Positions 1 to 13,800 of a stretch of 64,000 nucleotides of DNA are shown one piece after another. Within the stretch, counting starts at the first letter, position 1. Every line of letters starts with the position of its first letter. The translations under genes were made by a program, and so were the position numbers. Under the pieces are notes generated by a model. That model searched no databases. It saw only the letters and a list, made by a program, of their open reading frames with translations, and had not been told where the DNA came from. Location: NCBI RefSeq assembly GCF_003369915.1, contig NC_046677.1:15190001-15254000 (forward strand). The letters are read 5' to 3'. The stretch comes from Drosophila miranda. Its lineage: Eukaryota; Arthropoda; Insecta; Diptera; Drosophilidae.

Positions 1-1814
1 CCGTCTGTCTGTTTATCAGTTCTCGCCTTGTTCAAAGCGACTATATAGAAGATACATTTGAAGATATAATAAGTCCGTAAATGCAAAAAAACATAAAAAA
101 TGATCACATCTACTCGATTGCAGAAAAACGTCGCGATTGGTTAATTTGTATAGCCAGAATGAATAAAATAAGTAGAAGCACACCTATCGTTTGGCTCTTT
201 GAACACCTGGCTTTCGGACACTATCAATGCATACGCGTTCCTCGTCTTTGACTGCTTTATGATTGTGATTTGGTTTTCTTAGAAAATATCACATACAAAA
301 ATAAACTGAATTAGTGGTCAATCAATTTTGCTGGTATAACAAAAATATGATTTAGGACCCGATCTCTACACTAACTATAAATACAACACAGCCACATTAA
401 GATCTACCTACACTGTCCCAAAGGAAATAATCACATAAGACCTGTTGACTTTACCCCAAGTATCCATTAAATTTATACAGTAAACACATATAATACTCTT
501 TACCTAACTCCATTTTTAAATAAAAATTAAATAAATACTAGAAAAGTAAAAAAGAAGCAAGAAATTTCGTCATGCACAAAAATGCCATGCTTTGCTTTGA
601 TGGTTCTTCTTTTTTCAGTTTAGTTCTTTTTTTTTCTTTTTAAAAGTGTTTTTAAAATTATTATTTTTTTGGTAAGAATTTGCAGCTAAAATGCATGCAA
701 TTTGGGCTTTTGGCTAAAGGCAACTTTCAATTTCATTCGTGGTCTAGAATCAATCTACCAATTAATCAATAGAGTTTCAATCATTGGAAATTGCCGCTAC
801 AAGAAATCTTACAATTTTATGTTAGCGACGCACGAAACACAATGGTAATGACAGCTATTTTGAGATGGGTTTCTGGACTACATCTAAGTAACACTTAACA
901 TGGGTTACAATTTCCGAGAACAAATCAAAGTTAAACGAAAATAAAAGGTACAGATTAGGCACTAAATATAAATCGTTAAACTCAATCAAAAATAGTTATC
1001 AAATCGCGCAAAGTGCTGAGCACAGATGCAAAAGATGCCGTACTAAGCTCGTGGCACTATATAAACGAGCATTGGATACATGACTGGCATTATACGAGTA
1101 TTATAGAAATTATGAGTCGAGTTGAGTTTAAAGTACACATAATGGTGGTAATGTACGAATGTATTTTGTGTGTGTATTTTTAGTTGAATGGTAGCTATGC
1201 TTTGGATCAAACTATCAAAACTGGTAAGGAAATACATTCTGTTTCGGAAAAAAGTGGAAGATTTGGTCTATAAAGAATGCTATACAGAATATTCGAATAG
1301 ATATACGTACAATACGTATCATTTCTGAAACAAGTTTAGTTATAGTTATGAAGGAATTCCTGATATATTACATCAGGTAAGTGGCATCATTTTTTTTAAT
1401 AGAAGGAATTGTATGAAATATTTTTACGAATCACAGTTTGTAAGCTTCAATATCTTATTCCATACTGTCTGATTACTTCCTGATCATTTCTTAGCTCTAA
1501 GGCATATTAAGGGTATATTTTTATTGTAGAAGGAACATTTACATATATGTATATGTACATATATATTCCTAAATGGAAGGAATGTATTTCTTTGGATTTG
1601 GGATCTAAAGAGTACAGTATATTGTACAAGAAGGAAAATGTACATTAAAATATCTTTCAGGAATGGAATCTATAGAGGATCTTCCCTTACTTGAATGATA
1701 TACAAGGATAACTCTAATGTAATATGGAACTATATATCTAAGCATGTTTGATGAGCGAGAGGAGTGCATGACTAATGCTGTTCTATACAGCATTCAATGT
1801 TTATTCGGTTTGTT
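1..1814. other. 3' flank and probable 3' UTR of Nhe2
   Basis: AT-rich DNA downstream of the Nhe2 stop codon. No coding region is recognised on either strand; the short open frames here lack codon bias and splice context. The part nearest the stop is probably Nhe2 3' UTR, since several AATAAA signals occur on the minus strand (for example near 1518). The first 230 bases belong to a dispersed repeat described separately. Confidence 0.5.
151..230 (+). repeat. Dispersed 80-bp repeat, copy A
   Basis: This 80-bp block recurs at 15378-15457 in the same orientation with about five mismatches, all in its first half; the last 45 bases are identical. The DNA just before it (1-60) has the CTGTCTG-type run often seen in Drosophila interspersed repeats, so it is probably the tail of a degenerate transposable element. 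The element family is not identified. Confidence 0.7.
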
Positions 1815-4800
1815 TCAAAATTCGGTATGGATTGATGATGATCTGGTTCTGAATCTGAATCTGGATGATAATCTTTTACCAATGCTCTGGTATGAACGAT
1901 CCCGTCGCCAGGGCAATATCAATTCAGCCGCTGTGGGTCCAACTGGATCCGGCGAGTCTAACTCGGAGTCGGGATCATCGGCCTTCGGGGCATAATGCTG
2001 TACGACGATGCGCGCCTTGGAGGCATCAAAACCGGGCAGGTTTTGTATATGTGCTATCAGGGAATTGTTATTCGCGCGATCCGAGTCAGCTAATCGTGTG
2101 TATCGATTTACATATTGATATATATATTTTTTGCAACATGTTTTTTGCGCCCAGCAATAGATTTTTTGCAACAGGTTTGTGTGTTTTCGAAATAATTTGG
2201 GAAGGCATAAAACAAGAAAAAAAATATATAGAAAGTTCGTTGTTATAGCTTTTATTAGGTGATTTTCATTTAAAACTGTAGGAGGATAAAAACATATGCA
2301 AAATACAAATAAAAAAAAAAAACAAAAACAAAAAAAAAAACAAGGAAAAAGGAAAATGAAATCATCAAAAGGGCTAGCAGAACTTTCTCCAAAGGGGAAA
2401 CGAAACAAATTGCAATAATCTTTAGTTGAAATGAATGGTTTAATCAAACAATCAATCATATATATTTACCTACGTAAACCTTGTGCTACTTTACTCAAAC
2501 TATTCGATTGGATAGGTGTGTTTTAATCGTAGTATCGTTTATGTACAAAAACTGTTTAAAACCTTTTGAAGATTTCTTTCATTTTTTCACAACAGAAAAC
2601 AGAAAATATTATTTAAAATTATGGCATTTTTGTGTGAACAAAACAAAAAACATAGGGTCGAGTCGAACAAGGATAAACAAGGTAAATATCAGATATCGCC
2701 ATATGACTGCTGATAGAAAAAACGACGTTGGTTCACAGTAAGGAGAAATGGAAGTGTCGAAACAGTGTCGATATAGGGACAGAGGCTATGTGGCACAGCG
2801 CCCCTCAACTCAAAAGATTAGTAACGAAATCAAAGTTAAGTATTCAAGAAATATGGAAGTATATATACGTTCGTACGTATTCTTTATATAGATCTTTAAA
2901 CATTACTTACGTGATGATTTGGCTGTGAAGGTCAGGCCGTCATCCCAATCGTCGCTGGCGCCAACAACATTGATCTCGTTCGGATTCTGTTGGCTCTCCT
3001 CGGCTGTTTCATTAAGCACATTGTTAATATAGTCTTTTGAATGTTTTCAGTTCGAGTTAAACAAAATGAATGAGGGCACAGGCAGAGGCAGTAGTGTGGA
3101 GTGTGTTTATGCAGTTTTAGTTACAGATTTTTTGGTTTTTTTTTTCGGCCAATTGTGTGTGTAGGATTGGGTGTTTGCAGCATCATTTTGGATGGGTGGA
3201 AAAGCAATGCAGGGAAGAAAGAGAATATTTTGGGATGGGAAAATCAATTAGTTGCCAATTTTTCGGAAAATTATTTAACATATATGTCACATAAAATGAA
3301 AATGGTACGAGTATGGGTATGGTATTGGGGGAGAGTTTGTAAGGTTTTTATCTTTGATTTAAACCAACCAAAACAAAAACCCTGCATCATGAATACGCAA
3401 TGTGTTTTGTTTTTGTAGTTGTAGAACATTACAGCATTACATTAGAGGTACATACCTCAATTGGGATCAAAGACTTGCCCAACGCTTATTTTAACCTTAG
3501 AAACACTCCCTTTCATGCACAAACTTTTAATTTAGAAAAAAAATTATATTAATCGTTTTTAGCAGGGTGTTTCAATAAATAAGAAGGAGTATGACTTTCT
3601 AGATATGGACAGCGCTTGATTATTTTTTAATTTATTACAAATATTTTCAGTTTCAAGGCTGTGTAAAACTAAAGAAGATAAATCTACATGAGATTTTTTT
3701 CTACGAAAAACTTTTGATCTGGGAACAGAGAAATCTGCTCCGATTTAATTAGTTTGTTTGTTGCTGATTTGATAGCGTTTCATTTACCTATTTCTAATCT
3801 ACGATATTTGTTAAGTGAATTGTGAGAATGTCTTTTTCTGTAAGATTTTTTTCGTGAATGGTTTGAACTCGAACTCGTACCATTGGAGAGCTGCTTGGTG
3901 GTGCCGTTCTGTTGGAAATCATGGAACGACACATGATTCTGCTTCACATTCTCCTTGGGCTCCTGCGAGGTGCAAAAGAATATCCATTAATATGGGCTAA
4001 AGAATATATAATTTATACGAATTTACTAACCTTATTGTTAGCACCACGTTTGCTGCGCTTGTGATGTTTGCGATCATTGAACATCCTTCGGAAATTCATT
4101 TGCATTTTGTAATTGACCTGAAAGAGAGGGGGTTCCCATGAGTTGTCCTTCCGTATAAGTGATCCAGAAATTGGAAACGCAATATGTTTTGTTGTGTGTG
4201 TTCTGATTGCTTTCTTGCTGACGAGACAACCGCGACTCACCTGTGTGGACAAATCTCTGTCATCTACTGCGTGTCGGCTATAACTAAGACGACGGTGCTG
4301 TAAGAACATTGATGGAATGCAAATTAGGTTTCGAAATCATAAAAATGCCAGGCAACGAAGTGATGTAGTTAGACAAAGTTTTTCAGTTGCAATTAAGGAC
4401 AAGTATATATAGTATTGTAGATATATATGTATGTATATATAAAGTACGATTAATTTTTCTGGATAACTAGCAGAAACATGAACGGAGCAAGTGTAAAACG
4501 ACTTTCCATAACATTTGTACAGCTTATGAGTAGAGATTAACATAGATCGAGTGCTTGTGTCTAGTACGGACTAACATATTTGTGGCTCTTCGGCTAACCG
4601 AAGTCTAGTTTTCTAGGATATATATTGTAAGTACTATATATATGAGAGAGCACAACAATTATTGGACAGACAACATGTACATATATTGGTTGGTGTGTAT
4701 ATTTAGTTTTTTTTTGGAATAAAGTGTAAAAGAATACAATGCAAATATAACAAACTAAAGTGCTTAGAAAGGGTATTTCTGAAGAGGGGAAAAACAAAAG

Positions 4801-7800
4801 AAAGCCAAGGGGGGAGTTAAGCATTAAGAGAGTAGGGAAAAAGCTACAAAATCATATCAAAAAGATTTTAATAAAAATATTTCAGGACAAAACAACTAAG
4901 ATTTAGGTTGAATATTCTAAAAGAAAGTTAAATTACTTAAGGAAATTTGTGTTCGAGTATTTTTGTAAGTGTCAACATTAACTTTTACGATACGAAACAT
5001 TTACATTAGATATTTGCAAAGAGATATTCTTTTACAATTAGATATTTATATATTACTTTATTTAAAAGAATTCTTTGTGTGATCTGTTATTCTTTTCTAC
5101 AGTTTCGGAAATATAATACATTTCATTTCTTCCCCTATTTATTGGTGACTATTGGGAAATGCTTTTGAATCGCAATCGCACTTATCGCAAAGCTCTAACA
5201 TTTTGGAATCCTAAAAATTTGGAAGTATGATTGCTGGTCTCATTTTTCCCAAAACGTGTGAGGATACAGAGAATTCACATAGGACATTTTCTATCCTTTT
5301 ATTTTGTATAAGTCGCGAGTGTGGTTCAGTTAGAAATATAATATGTTAAGGGGTAGAAACTATCAATCTTAAACTGGTATATTTTGGGATAATCTCTGTT
5401 TTATGGTCTCTATATAATGTACACGATATTCATGTTGTTTTTTTTTTTAATTTGTGGGATTGTCTTGCAGAGGACATGTATTTTGTTTTTGCATTCTCGG
5501 CCATTCTGTTTTTCACATTGGGAGCCAATGCCCAACGATACATGGCATATGAGTGCATACATGGCATTTATCTACGGCATGTACATACATATATCCTAAT
5601 AAAATAATCAATCATATTCCCCTGTCTATTCGAAATTTCTATTTGCTTTTCAGGTGATGCATATTAATGGGCGGATTTAAGCATTGCCTTTTGTTAATTA
5701 AATAATTAAATTAATAGTATGAGATCATATTAGAGAACACCAATTAGAGAACATTTAGAAAAGTAGATTACGAGTTTAAAGTTTTTGTTGGTTGCAATCA
5801 AAGAGATATAGAGACACACACAGCACAGAAGGAACGTGTAACATTTAACAAAGTTGTTGAGTTTCATAGTTAATCCGAAACGAAGGTTATATCAAAAATC
5901 AATCAAGAAACAGATTAAATCAAATAGAACTAAAACCAATTAACCAATTTATTCGTACCATTTGTATTGAGGCCTTAATCGAAAATATATATCGACAGTA
6001 AATCGATAGTTTATCGAAATGTATTATTATTATTTTTTTGGTTTTTTATAAGCACACGAAAGCGGATTTTGGATTTATTTTGCAACCGTTGTCGAGAAGT
6101 TGATGTTGAGTATTCGAAACAACGGGAGAGAAATTAAATAAACGATTAATCACAAATATATCTATAGATGTATATAATATATAGTATATATGTATATAGT
6201 CGGCGGATTGAGGCTATATAGAGCTAGAAAGCGTAGAGTGTCTCAAAAACTAAATGCCCAAAAGTACAAAGAACAGAAAAGCCGAAGGTGAAGAAGTTAC
6301 AGTAGAACTCTTGGCATATAGAGATGCTTCAGTGAATAACTAGCAGAGATACAGATAGACAGAGAGAGAGAGAGAACGAAGAAGTGGTGACAGATAGATT
6401 GACAGATAGAGTCAAAAACTCTTTGGGCTGGTGGTGTGCTAAACTTGTACGCTATATAGAAAATCCAACCAAAAGAAAAGTGACTGCAAAATTGAGGAAC
6501 GAAACTGAAACAAATGGATATTCTAATCGATTCCCTTTTCGAATAATACATACCCTTCTATAAGGCTTCAGCTCTTCGGCCAACAGATGATGGATCCTGG
6601 CATCAGTCAGATCCTTCTTGGATGGATTATAGTCCAGCTCAGCCATGTCCAGGTTGCGACATGTATTGTCTAGATTTGTTAGACTGGGACTGCAAAAGCA
6701 CACCATGACATTAATGTATCTTATCAATAAAACAACAGGACAAGCTAGATATCAGTTCTAATAGTTTCAAGAAGAGTAAATCATACGAGTGGTTAAACGA
6801 ATTTCAGATCAACAGATCTATATAGAGACGTGTAGTAATGTTTTTCGGTTTTGGTTTGGTTAGTGGCCAGATTAAATAGAAATAAAGTTTTGTGCAGAGT
6901 TTCATGCTACTTCTACAACAGATAGATTTGAGTTTCAGTTCGTACTGCATGCAGATCGATCGTTAGATCGATTGGTGTGAATACAGACATATTATATTGA
7001 GAGCATCGGCTTAGCGTGCCGGATTCAATCCAAAATTCGTTTACCATGTGGTATATATGGTTGGCGGTGCCCACCTGACACCAATATAGTTATTGGTATA
7101 GTTCCTAAACAAAGCGCTCATCGACTCGGTGCCAGTCATTTGGCCAATTGTGGAGGGATTTCGTCGCATCACCTCCATGGCATCGCGCATCGTTAGCTTC
7201 GAGTACGTCTCAATGATCTTCGGTTCGGCTCCCTGAAGGTGTAAGGAAGGTGGAAAGGAATGGATACATTTGAGTATTTTAATCCCTCAAAAGGATTAAA
7301 AAAAACAATTCGCTTAACACTAAGCCTCTGCATCGCCTTCGTACAGACGTCGAAGGTTTATGGTCGTCGTCCTTCGGTCTATAGGCTTTGGCTTATTCCT
7401 ATTCAAATGCTTCTCATAGTTTTGCATGGGTATATGATCCAATAGATGCAATTCATGCACTTCCTGTGTGGCAGGATTCAGGGGATGTGTTTTGTTTTAT
7501 CCTCAGCTTTTGTTTCCTACAAACAACCAAATCTCACCTTCAGATCCCTTATAATCAGTGGGCGTATAAAGCGATTGTCGAAACGCTTGAATTTATCACG
7601 CACATTATAGTTGCCCGTCTTGCCCACAATATCCTCAATGCCTGCCATCAAATGATCCATAAACTGGAACGCAAAAGTCAACAATAAGTCTCAAAATATC
7701 TATTACTGCTATAAAGAAGCATTACCCTCTCGTGTATACGCTCATTCATGGTGGGTTTACGCTTATTTGCACGCTTCACATTCAGTATGCTGACCAGCGG

Positions 7801-10800
7801 CTTGATGGTGATGCCTTGCAGGAAGACGGTAAAGTAGATCACAGCTATGGTGGTGGTCACAAACATGTTCTTCTGCTTGACCACGTTCTCATCGACCAGT
7901 AGTACCAGGGCAAAGGCCACAGCGCCACGCAGGCCGCCATACGACATCACGAACTGGTCCACACGCGACAGCTTGTGCAGACGGAAGCGATTGGCAATGG
8001 CAGTCAGAAGGATGACACCTAAAAGAAAGAGAGTTCAATATGCATTTGGTGCGCAAATAATCCATAGATATACTCACCTAACACCCGAAAGACAGAGCAG
8101 AAGGTAATGGTTAGGACCACAAACCATGTATTCCATACATGCATATTGTTGACCGTGGCTACGCCTAGGAACATAAAGATAATGGTCTCCGCCGAGCTGG
8201 ATAACATCTTTAAAGCATATTTCACGGTTGTGTGCGACTTTTGGGATATATTCGACTCTACGTAGTTCTTCATTGTAATCCCACAGAAGGTAATCCTTTG
8301 GAAATAAAAGATATTTTAATGATATATCACATATTTCATGCCAATATATTTCATACTTACGCCAATATGCCACTCATATGAAAGATTTCCGCATTCAGAT
8401 ATGCCAGATAGGCCATCACAAAGATGAATATGGGTTCAATTACACGCACATGATCGGTGAAACGTGTCACCAGACCCGTCAGGAAGCCCCAAATGACGCC
8501 AATGGCTGTGCCACCCAGGGCCACAATGAAGAAGGAACCGCAACCACTAAATATATCCTGGGGTATCACATTGTCCAAGCCAATGGTCGTGTAACCCTCC
8601 ATCATGTGGTACATGACAACCTGTGCGGGGAGAGGGAGGAGCAGAATGGAAAACCAAGTTAAGCTGTTGCATCCTTTAAGCATGTCAAGCGGCTGTTGAC
8701 TTAATTGACCCGACATCCGTGGACCATCCATCCGTCAATCAATAACGTTCTTTGCTTACCGTAACGGCATCGTTCAGCAGGGACTCGCCAAAGACAACAA
8801 TGTACAGGATCTCATTGACGTGTATCTCCTCGAATACGGCCAGCACAGCCACCGGATCCACGGCGGATATCAGCGAGGTAAACAGGAAGATATCCATCAG
8901 TCCGGGCGTCTGGCTCTCCCCGTAGATGCCGGTCAATCCGCAGGCATACAGTGCACCGCCTGCATAGAGAGAAATCAGAAAAAAGTTGAGGATGAGAGGA
9001 TGCCTTCACGTAATTTATTTTCTAGCCCATCAATTCCTGGGACTTAATTAGAGATTGTCTCCACCCATTGCAGTGCCAATAGATTGCAGTTCGTGTGTGA
9101 CATTGACATTGAACTACTACTTGTACGAGTAGTATCTCGAAGTTACTCAAGTCAATTGATAGACGATCTCTTCCGCCAGTAATTTAATTTGTAACTACGC
9201 AAAATGATTGTTTGCTATGGCTATTTGTTCAAGGTTCTTAAGTGGACAGATACCGATACTCGAGAAGGTGATATACAATGGCAGCTACTATATTTGAGCT
9301 CTTTCAGAGGTGTTTAGTTGATGTTTTTCCAAGAATTCGATGAATGGAATGCTACAGAGATGAGCTTCCGTTGTGGTCAGCCTTTTGGGAGGTGGAAACG
9401 GGGTCACCAATAAGCATTTTGTTGTTCTTCAAATATACGACTATATGTACTTAAACTCTATTGATTTAATTGGATTCCTACAAGTTTTCCTTATTATGAT
9501 GCTAATTTCAGGCCTAAGCCTACAAAACGACAGAGAGGAACTGCTGTATGACGCGACACGCTTGTTTACTATTTATTGTTGTACCCACTATCGATATATA
9601 TATATATAAAGATATTTGAAATTCCTTACGTAATCATTCTACAACTCTTCGACGGCACTGTGGGCTTATGTTAAACTTTACAATAATTCTGGATGTCCAG
9701 AGTTCAAGTCTTACTCATTTATTCAGGGCTTAAAACATTCACTAAACAAATACCAGAAAGTGTTCCTTATTTATCTTACAAATATTTCTATATCCCCTTT
9801 AATACTTCCTACATTAAAAGCTCAACTTCATAGAGAACATAACACTCTTCGAAAGCCCTAAAATAATCTAGTTTTTTCCAGATAAAATAATAAAATAGTT
9901 TGAATATCAGAATGAAGCTTAAGCTCCCAACTGAATAAATGACTAATGAAATGGGAATTTTTCAAATGAAGTGCGATAGACACTCGTACTCGTTCGCGTA
10001 TATTCACTGTGATGTTCTCGCTCGCATTCGTATGTAATCCAATTTGCTAAACATAAGTAATTGCCATCTAGGGCTGGGTATGTGGTAAGGGTAAGGGTTT
10101 GGGGATCGGGTTGTTGAATGGTATTGTTTGAGGCAACTCAAGCGTGTATCCCCCGGCATCCGTTTTGGCGGTGTCGGTCGTTCATCTAACTGGCGTCTGT
10201 CCACTCCCCCTTTGTATCACTTGGAACATTGTTTGCTATCCACATCAATCGCATGTTTTGTTACACTTTGTGTAAATCACATCTAAGCGCTCTTCTCGTT
10301 ACAAGCTATACCCAATGCCACGCCTCCTCCCCTGACTGTCATATGTCTGTCTGGCAATGTCTGTTCGCGTGCCAAAAAATTTATACAGGGCGGAGAATTC
10401 ATACATTGTCTCGTCGCAGCTTTGTTTCAATGGAGATGATTCACATGATTCATGCTTTACTTTGCTCATCTATATCATGTGTCTAATTGGTGGCTGTGTC
10501 TATAGCTGGGGTGTTACCTGCCACCCTTTTTCACCTTTTTTTTGTCTAATTGGCTAACTTGTTGACCAAAACGGTTATTTTGTTTGTGTTTCTAATTGAC
10601 GGCCGGATTTTGTTGTTTCAATATACAACCATTATATTTACAATGTACAATTCACAGGACATTCGGTTTGAGGGGTTCTATGACTCTTAAGCACTTTTTA
10701 AATCGGGGTCACCAATGGCTCTAGCCTCAGAAATTTAAATACAATTTTATATGAAAATGATTAAGTTGAATATCCCAATTATTGATTATTTTGTAGGAGC

Positions 10801-13800
10801 AGAGCAACCAACCCAGCCCCTCGATGACCACACTTTCCACAACCTAAACAAACACGACATTAAACCTACAAATTAAATACATCCATTGACCGATAGTGCC
10901 AGTAGTTGATGGACATAGATGGATGGGATTACGGAGAGCATGGAACACAGCCATCTACCCGCCACCTTTATTTATCAAGCCATCAACTAAAGGACAAAGA
11001 AAGAACGCTATCCGGATCATGTTTCAGTCCCAGTCCCACCCCACTCACCGATTGTGGCTATATTGAAGATGGTTCCGACAACGGCCATCAGCAGAATGGT
11101 TCCGAGGTTGTCGAAGAACAATCGATTGGGCATAAAGTACCCCGCATCCAGGATAATCGGTGGCAGCATATAGAAGAAGAACGTGTTGGGGGTCAATGGA
11201 GAGACGGCCACATCGGTGCAGAAATACAGGACTACTCCGATGACCACGCCCACGACAATCAGTAGACATGATTCCGGAAATATTAGATGCAGTTTGGGCG
11301 TCATATGGAAACCTGAAAGTGTGAAAAAATAAAATAATGAAATATGAAAATTATTACCAAAACATAAACAGGCAGTTGTGCAACGCAATTGATGGTGGAT
11401 ATATATACATATGTACATACATATATGTATATAAATATATTTGGAGGCATGGGGCAGTCGGGTATGCAAAACTATTTCCATTAATTACGAAACGCTAAAG
11501 TTTTCTATCTGCTGTTGGGTTTTCTGTCTGTGTGGCGGCGGCTATAAAAGCGAAACCACATTTCCATTTCAATGATGGCAAATTTGCATGCAATTTGTAG
11601 CAGAACGCTTTTCTTTATCCTGTGGGCTATGTTAACCTTTAACCTATCTAGGAGTACATATTCTTTATTGCCTTTACTACTCTGTTTTCTTATCCCCTAC
11701 AATTCGAGTTCAAGGGCAAATAATAAAAGAAGCGAGCCAATGAGCTAATACTGAATCATCGTTCCTATGAAATGATCCTATATGATGTATGTATTCGTAT
11801 ATATATTTACTATTGAAAGTCTCACTGCAAGAGAGCAATTGGTGGAAAAAACAGCATAGGGAAAGTCTTTAATAACTGAAGTTTTGCATAGTTCCAAGGC
11901 TAGTTCGATTCCCATATAATTCAAACATTTTATTGGGTAAGAAATGCTTTCTTTTTCTTTGTTTTAAAAATAGAGCAATCGGAAGTAAGACGCATGATAC
12001 ATTGGCGGGAAATGTTTTATTTATAAAAACTAATCAGTTGGCAGGCGGATCGATCTGGAAATGTCCCACCTATGCGTTCTTCTGTCTGCCTGTCTATTCG
12101 TTTGAAGGTTTCTCTGTCTTTCCGCTCACAAGAACACCTACATACTCGTCGATCTCGCAGACCATCACAGCTTAGGCTACCACATTTGCTAGAAATTCTA
12201 AAATTACTCAAAAAAAAATCTAGTTTATGGTGGATTTCTGCATAGAAACATTTTTGGTTCCATTAACAGGAAGTAAACGCAGATAGCCATTTGCTATAAA
12301 TGTGTTATGCCTCGTATTGCCATCTATTTTTGGTCTCCTGAGGGTCCTTGGCCGCTTATTCAATTTCAGAAGCTGCAGCAGAAGCGATTTCCAACTTGAA
12401 AATATAAATTGAAATGGAAACACGCCCAAAACGGCCAAGCGTCCTTGATGGCGGAAATGGATTTTCTCGCTTGGCTTTCGACAAGGTTTAGGGCCAGGGC
12501 CATGGCCAGGACCACCGACAGAGATATAAACGCTTATGTCCAGAGCCTGACATTGAATGCATTTTGGGGAAAAAGAGGCCTCCAAAAATATGTGCAAGTC
12601 TCAAGAGAGTGCCGGCCGAATCGTTTAAATGATTGATGCAACCTCGGGGCCAGTTGTTGCTCTGGGGCAGGGCCAAGGTCAAGGCCCCGCTTGTGGCACA
12701 ACAAACGTGTGGGCTGCCGCCTGATGATGGCTGGACGCCATCAGCTTATGCAACGTCCTTCGGCCAGGACACAGACACGCGCGCCCCGACTTGCCTTAAA
12801 TCTGCATGAACGAAGGCATCGCGTTGCTAGGAATTACATAAACCATATTGATTTTGTCCTGGCAGCAGCAACAGCAGCAGCAGGAAAGGAAAATCACGCC
12901 CACACTTGAGCAGGAAAAAAGCTTACGGCAGCTGGAAAAACGTACATTTCCATGATAACCCAATGGGGGATTTTTCACCTAATTGGCATGCAATTCAAAA
13001 GAACTGCAGCACCGCACCCCACTTTCAAGTACTTTTAGAGCGTGTATCCCAATCTTTTCGGTTGGGGGATTAGTATCTTTATCTTTATCTTTATAATGTA
13101 TTTTCATGAAAACAAAAGTTGCTTTTCACTTGAAACATTGCGTCATGTGCGTCATGGGATTCATAAAAATATTATAAATAATTGTAAATATTTGCTACTG
13201 CGTCTGGCAGTTGAAGACCACCTCTCGTGGGGATTGAGATTGCTCTGATCCCTGACACACTGTTTGTTGCCGCCACACTTTTCTTGCGATCTTGAGATGA
13301 TTTTATTTTGGACAGGGCTTGAGTACAGCACACGATAAGGGTGATATTTTTTAAAATAAAAGTCTTACTGGGAGACAGATGATGGTGGAAAGAGAGATCG
13401 CGAGGCTGTGGCACCTGTCTTTGAGTTCTATATATTCCGTATGACTTAATGTTCATGTTACTAGTAAAAGTCTCTCTTATCCCTAAATAATCTTTCCCTT
13501 GAGATAAATTCATTTCTCATAATCGAAAGTACATAAGGACAAGATAAAACCTAAAGAAAAAATCTAATTGTATGTGCTGTGAACCCTTCTACCACTTCTA
13601 CCAATTTTGACTGTGTAAATGCCTTTTACTTACCGATTTTGGCTATACTAGCCGACAGTATCCACACTCCAATGATGAACGGTGTCTTGACATGACCAAA
13701 GTCCACCTGGGAGAGCGGATACCGCTCTATCTTCTGATGTTCTCCACCTCCACCATCTTCTTCGTCTGCTTTCATCTCCAAGACAGTCGGCTCCTCCAGG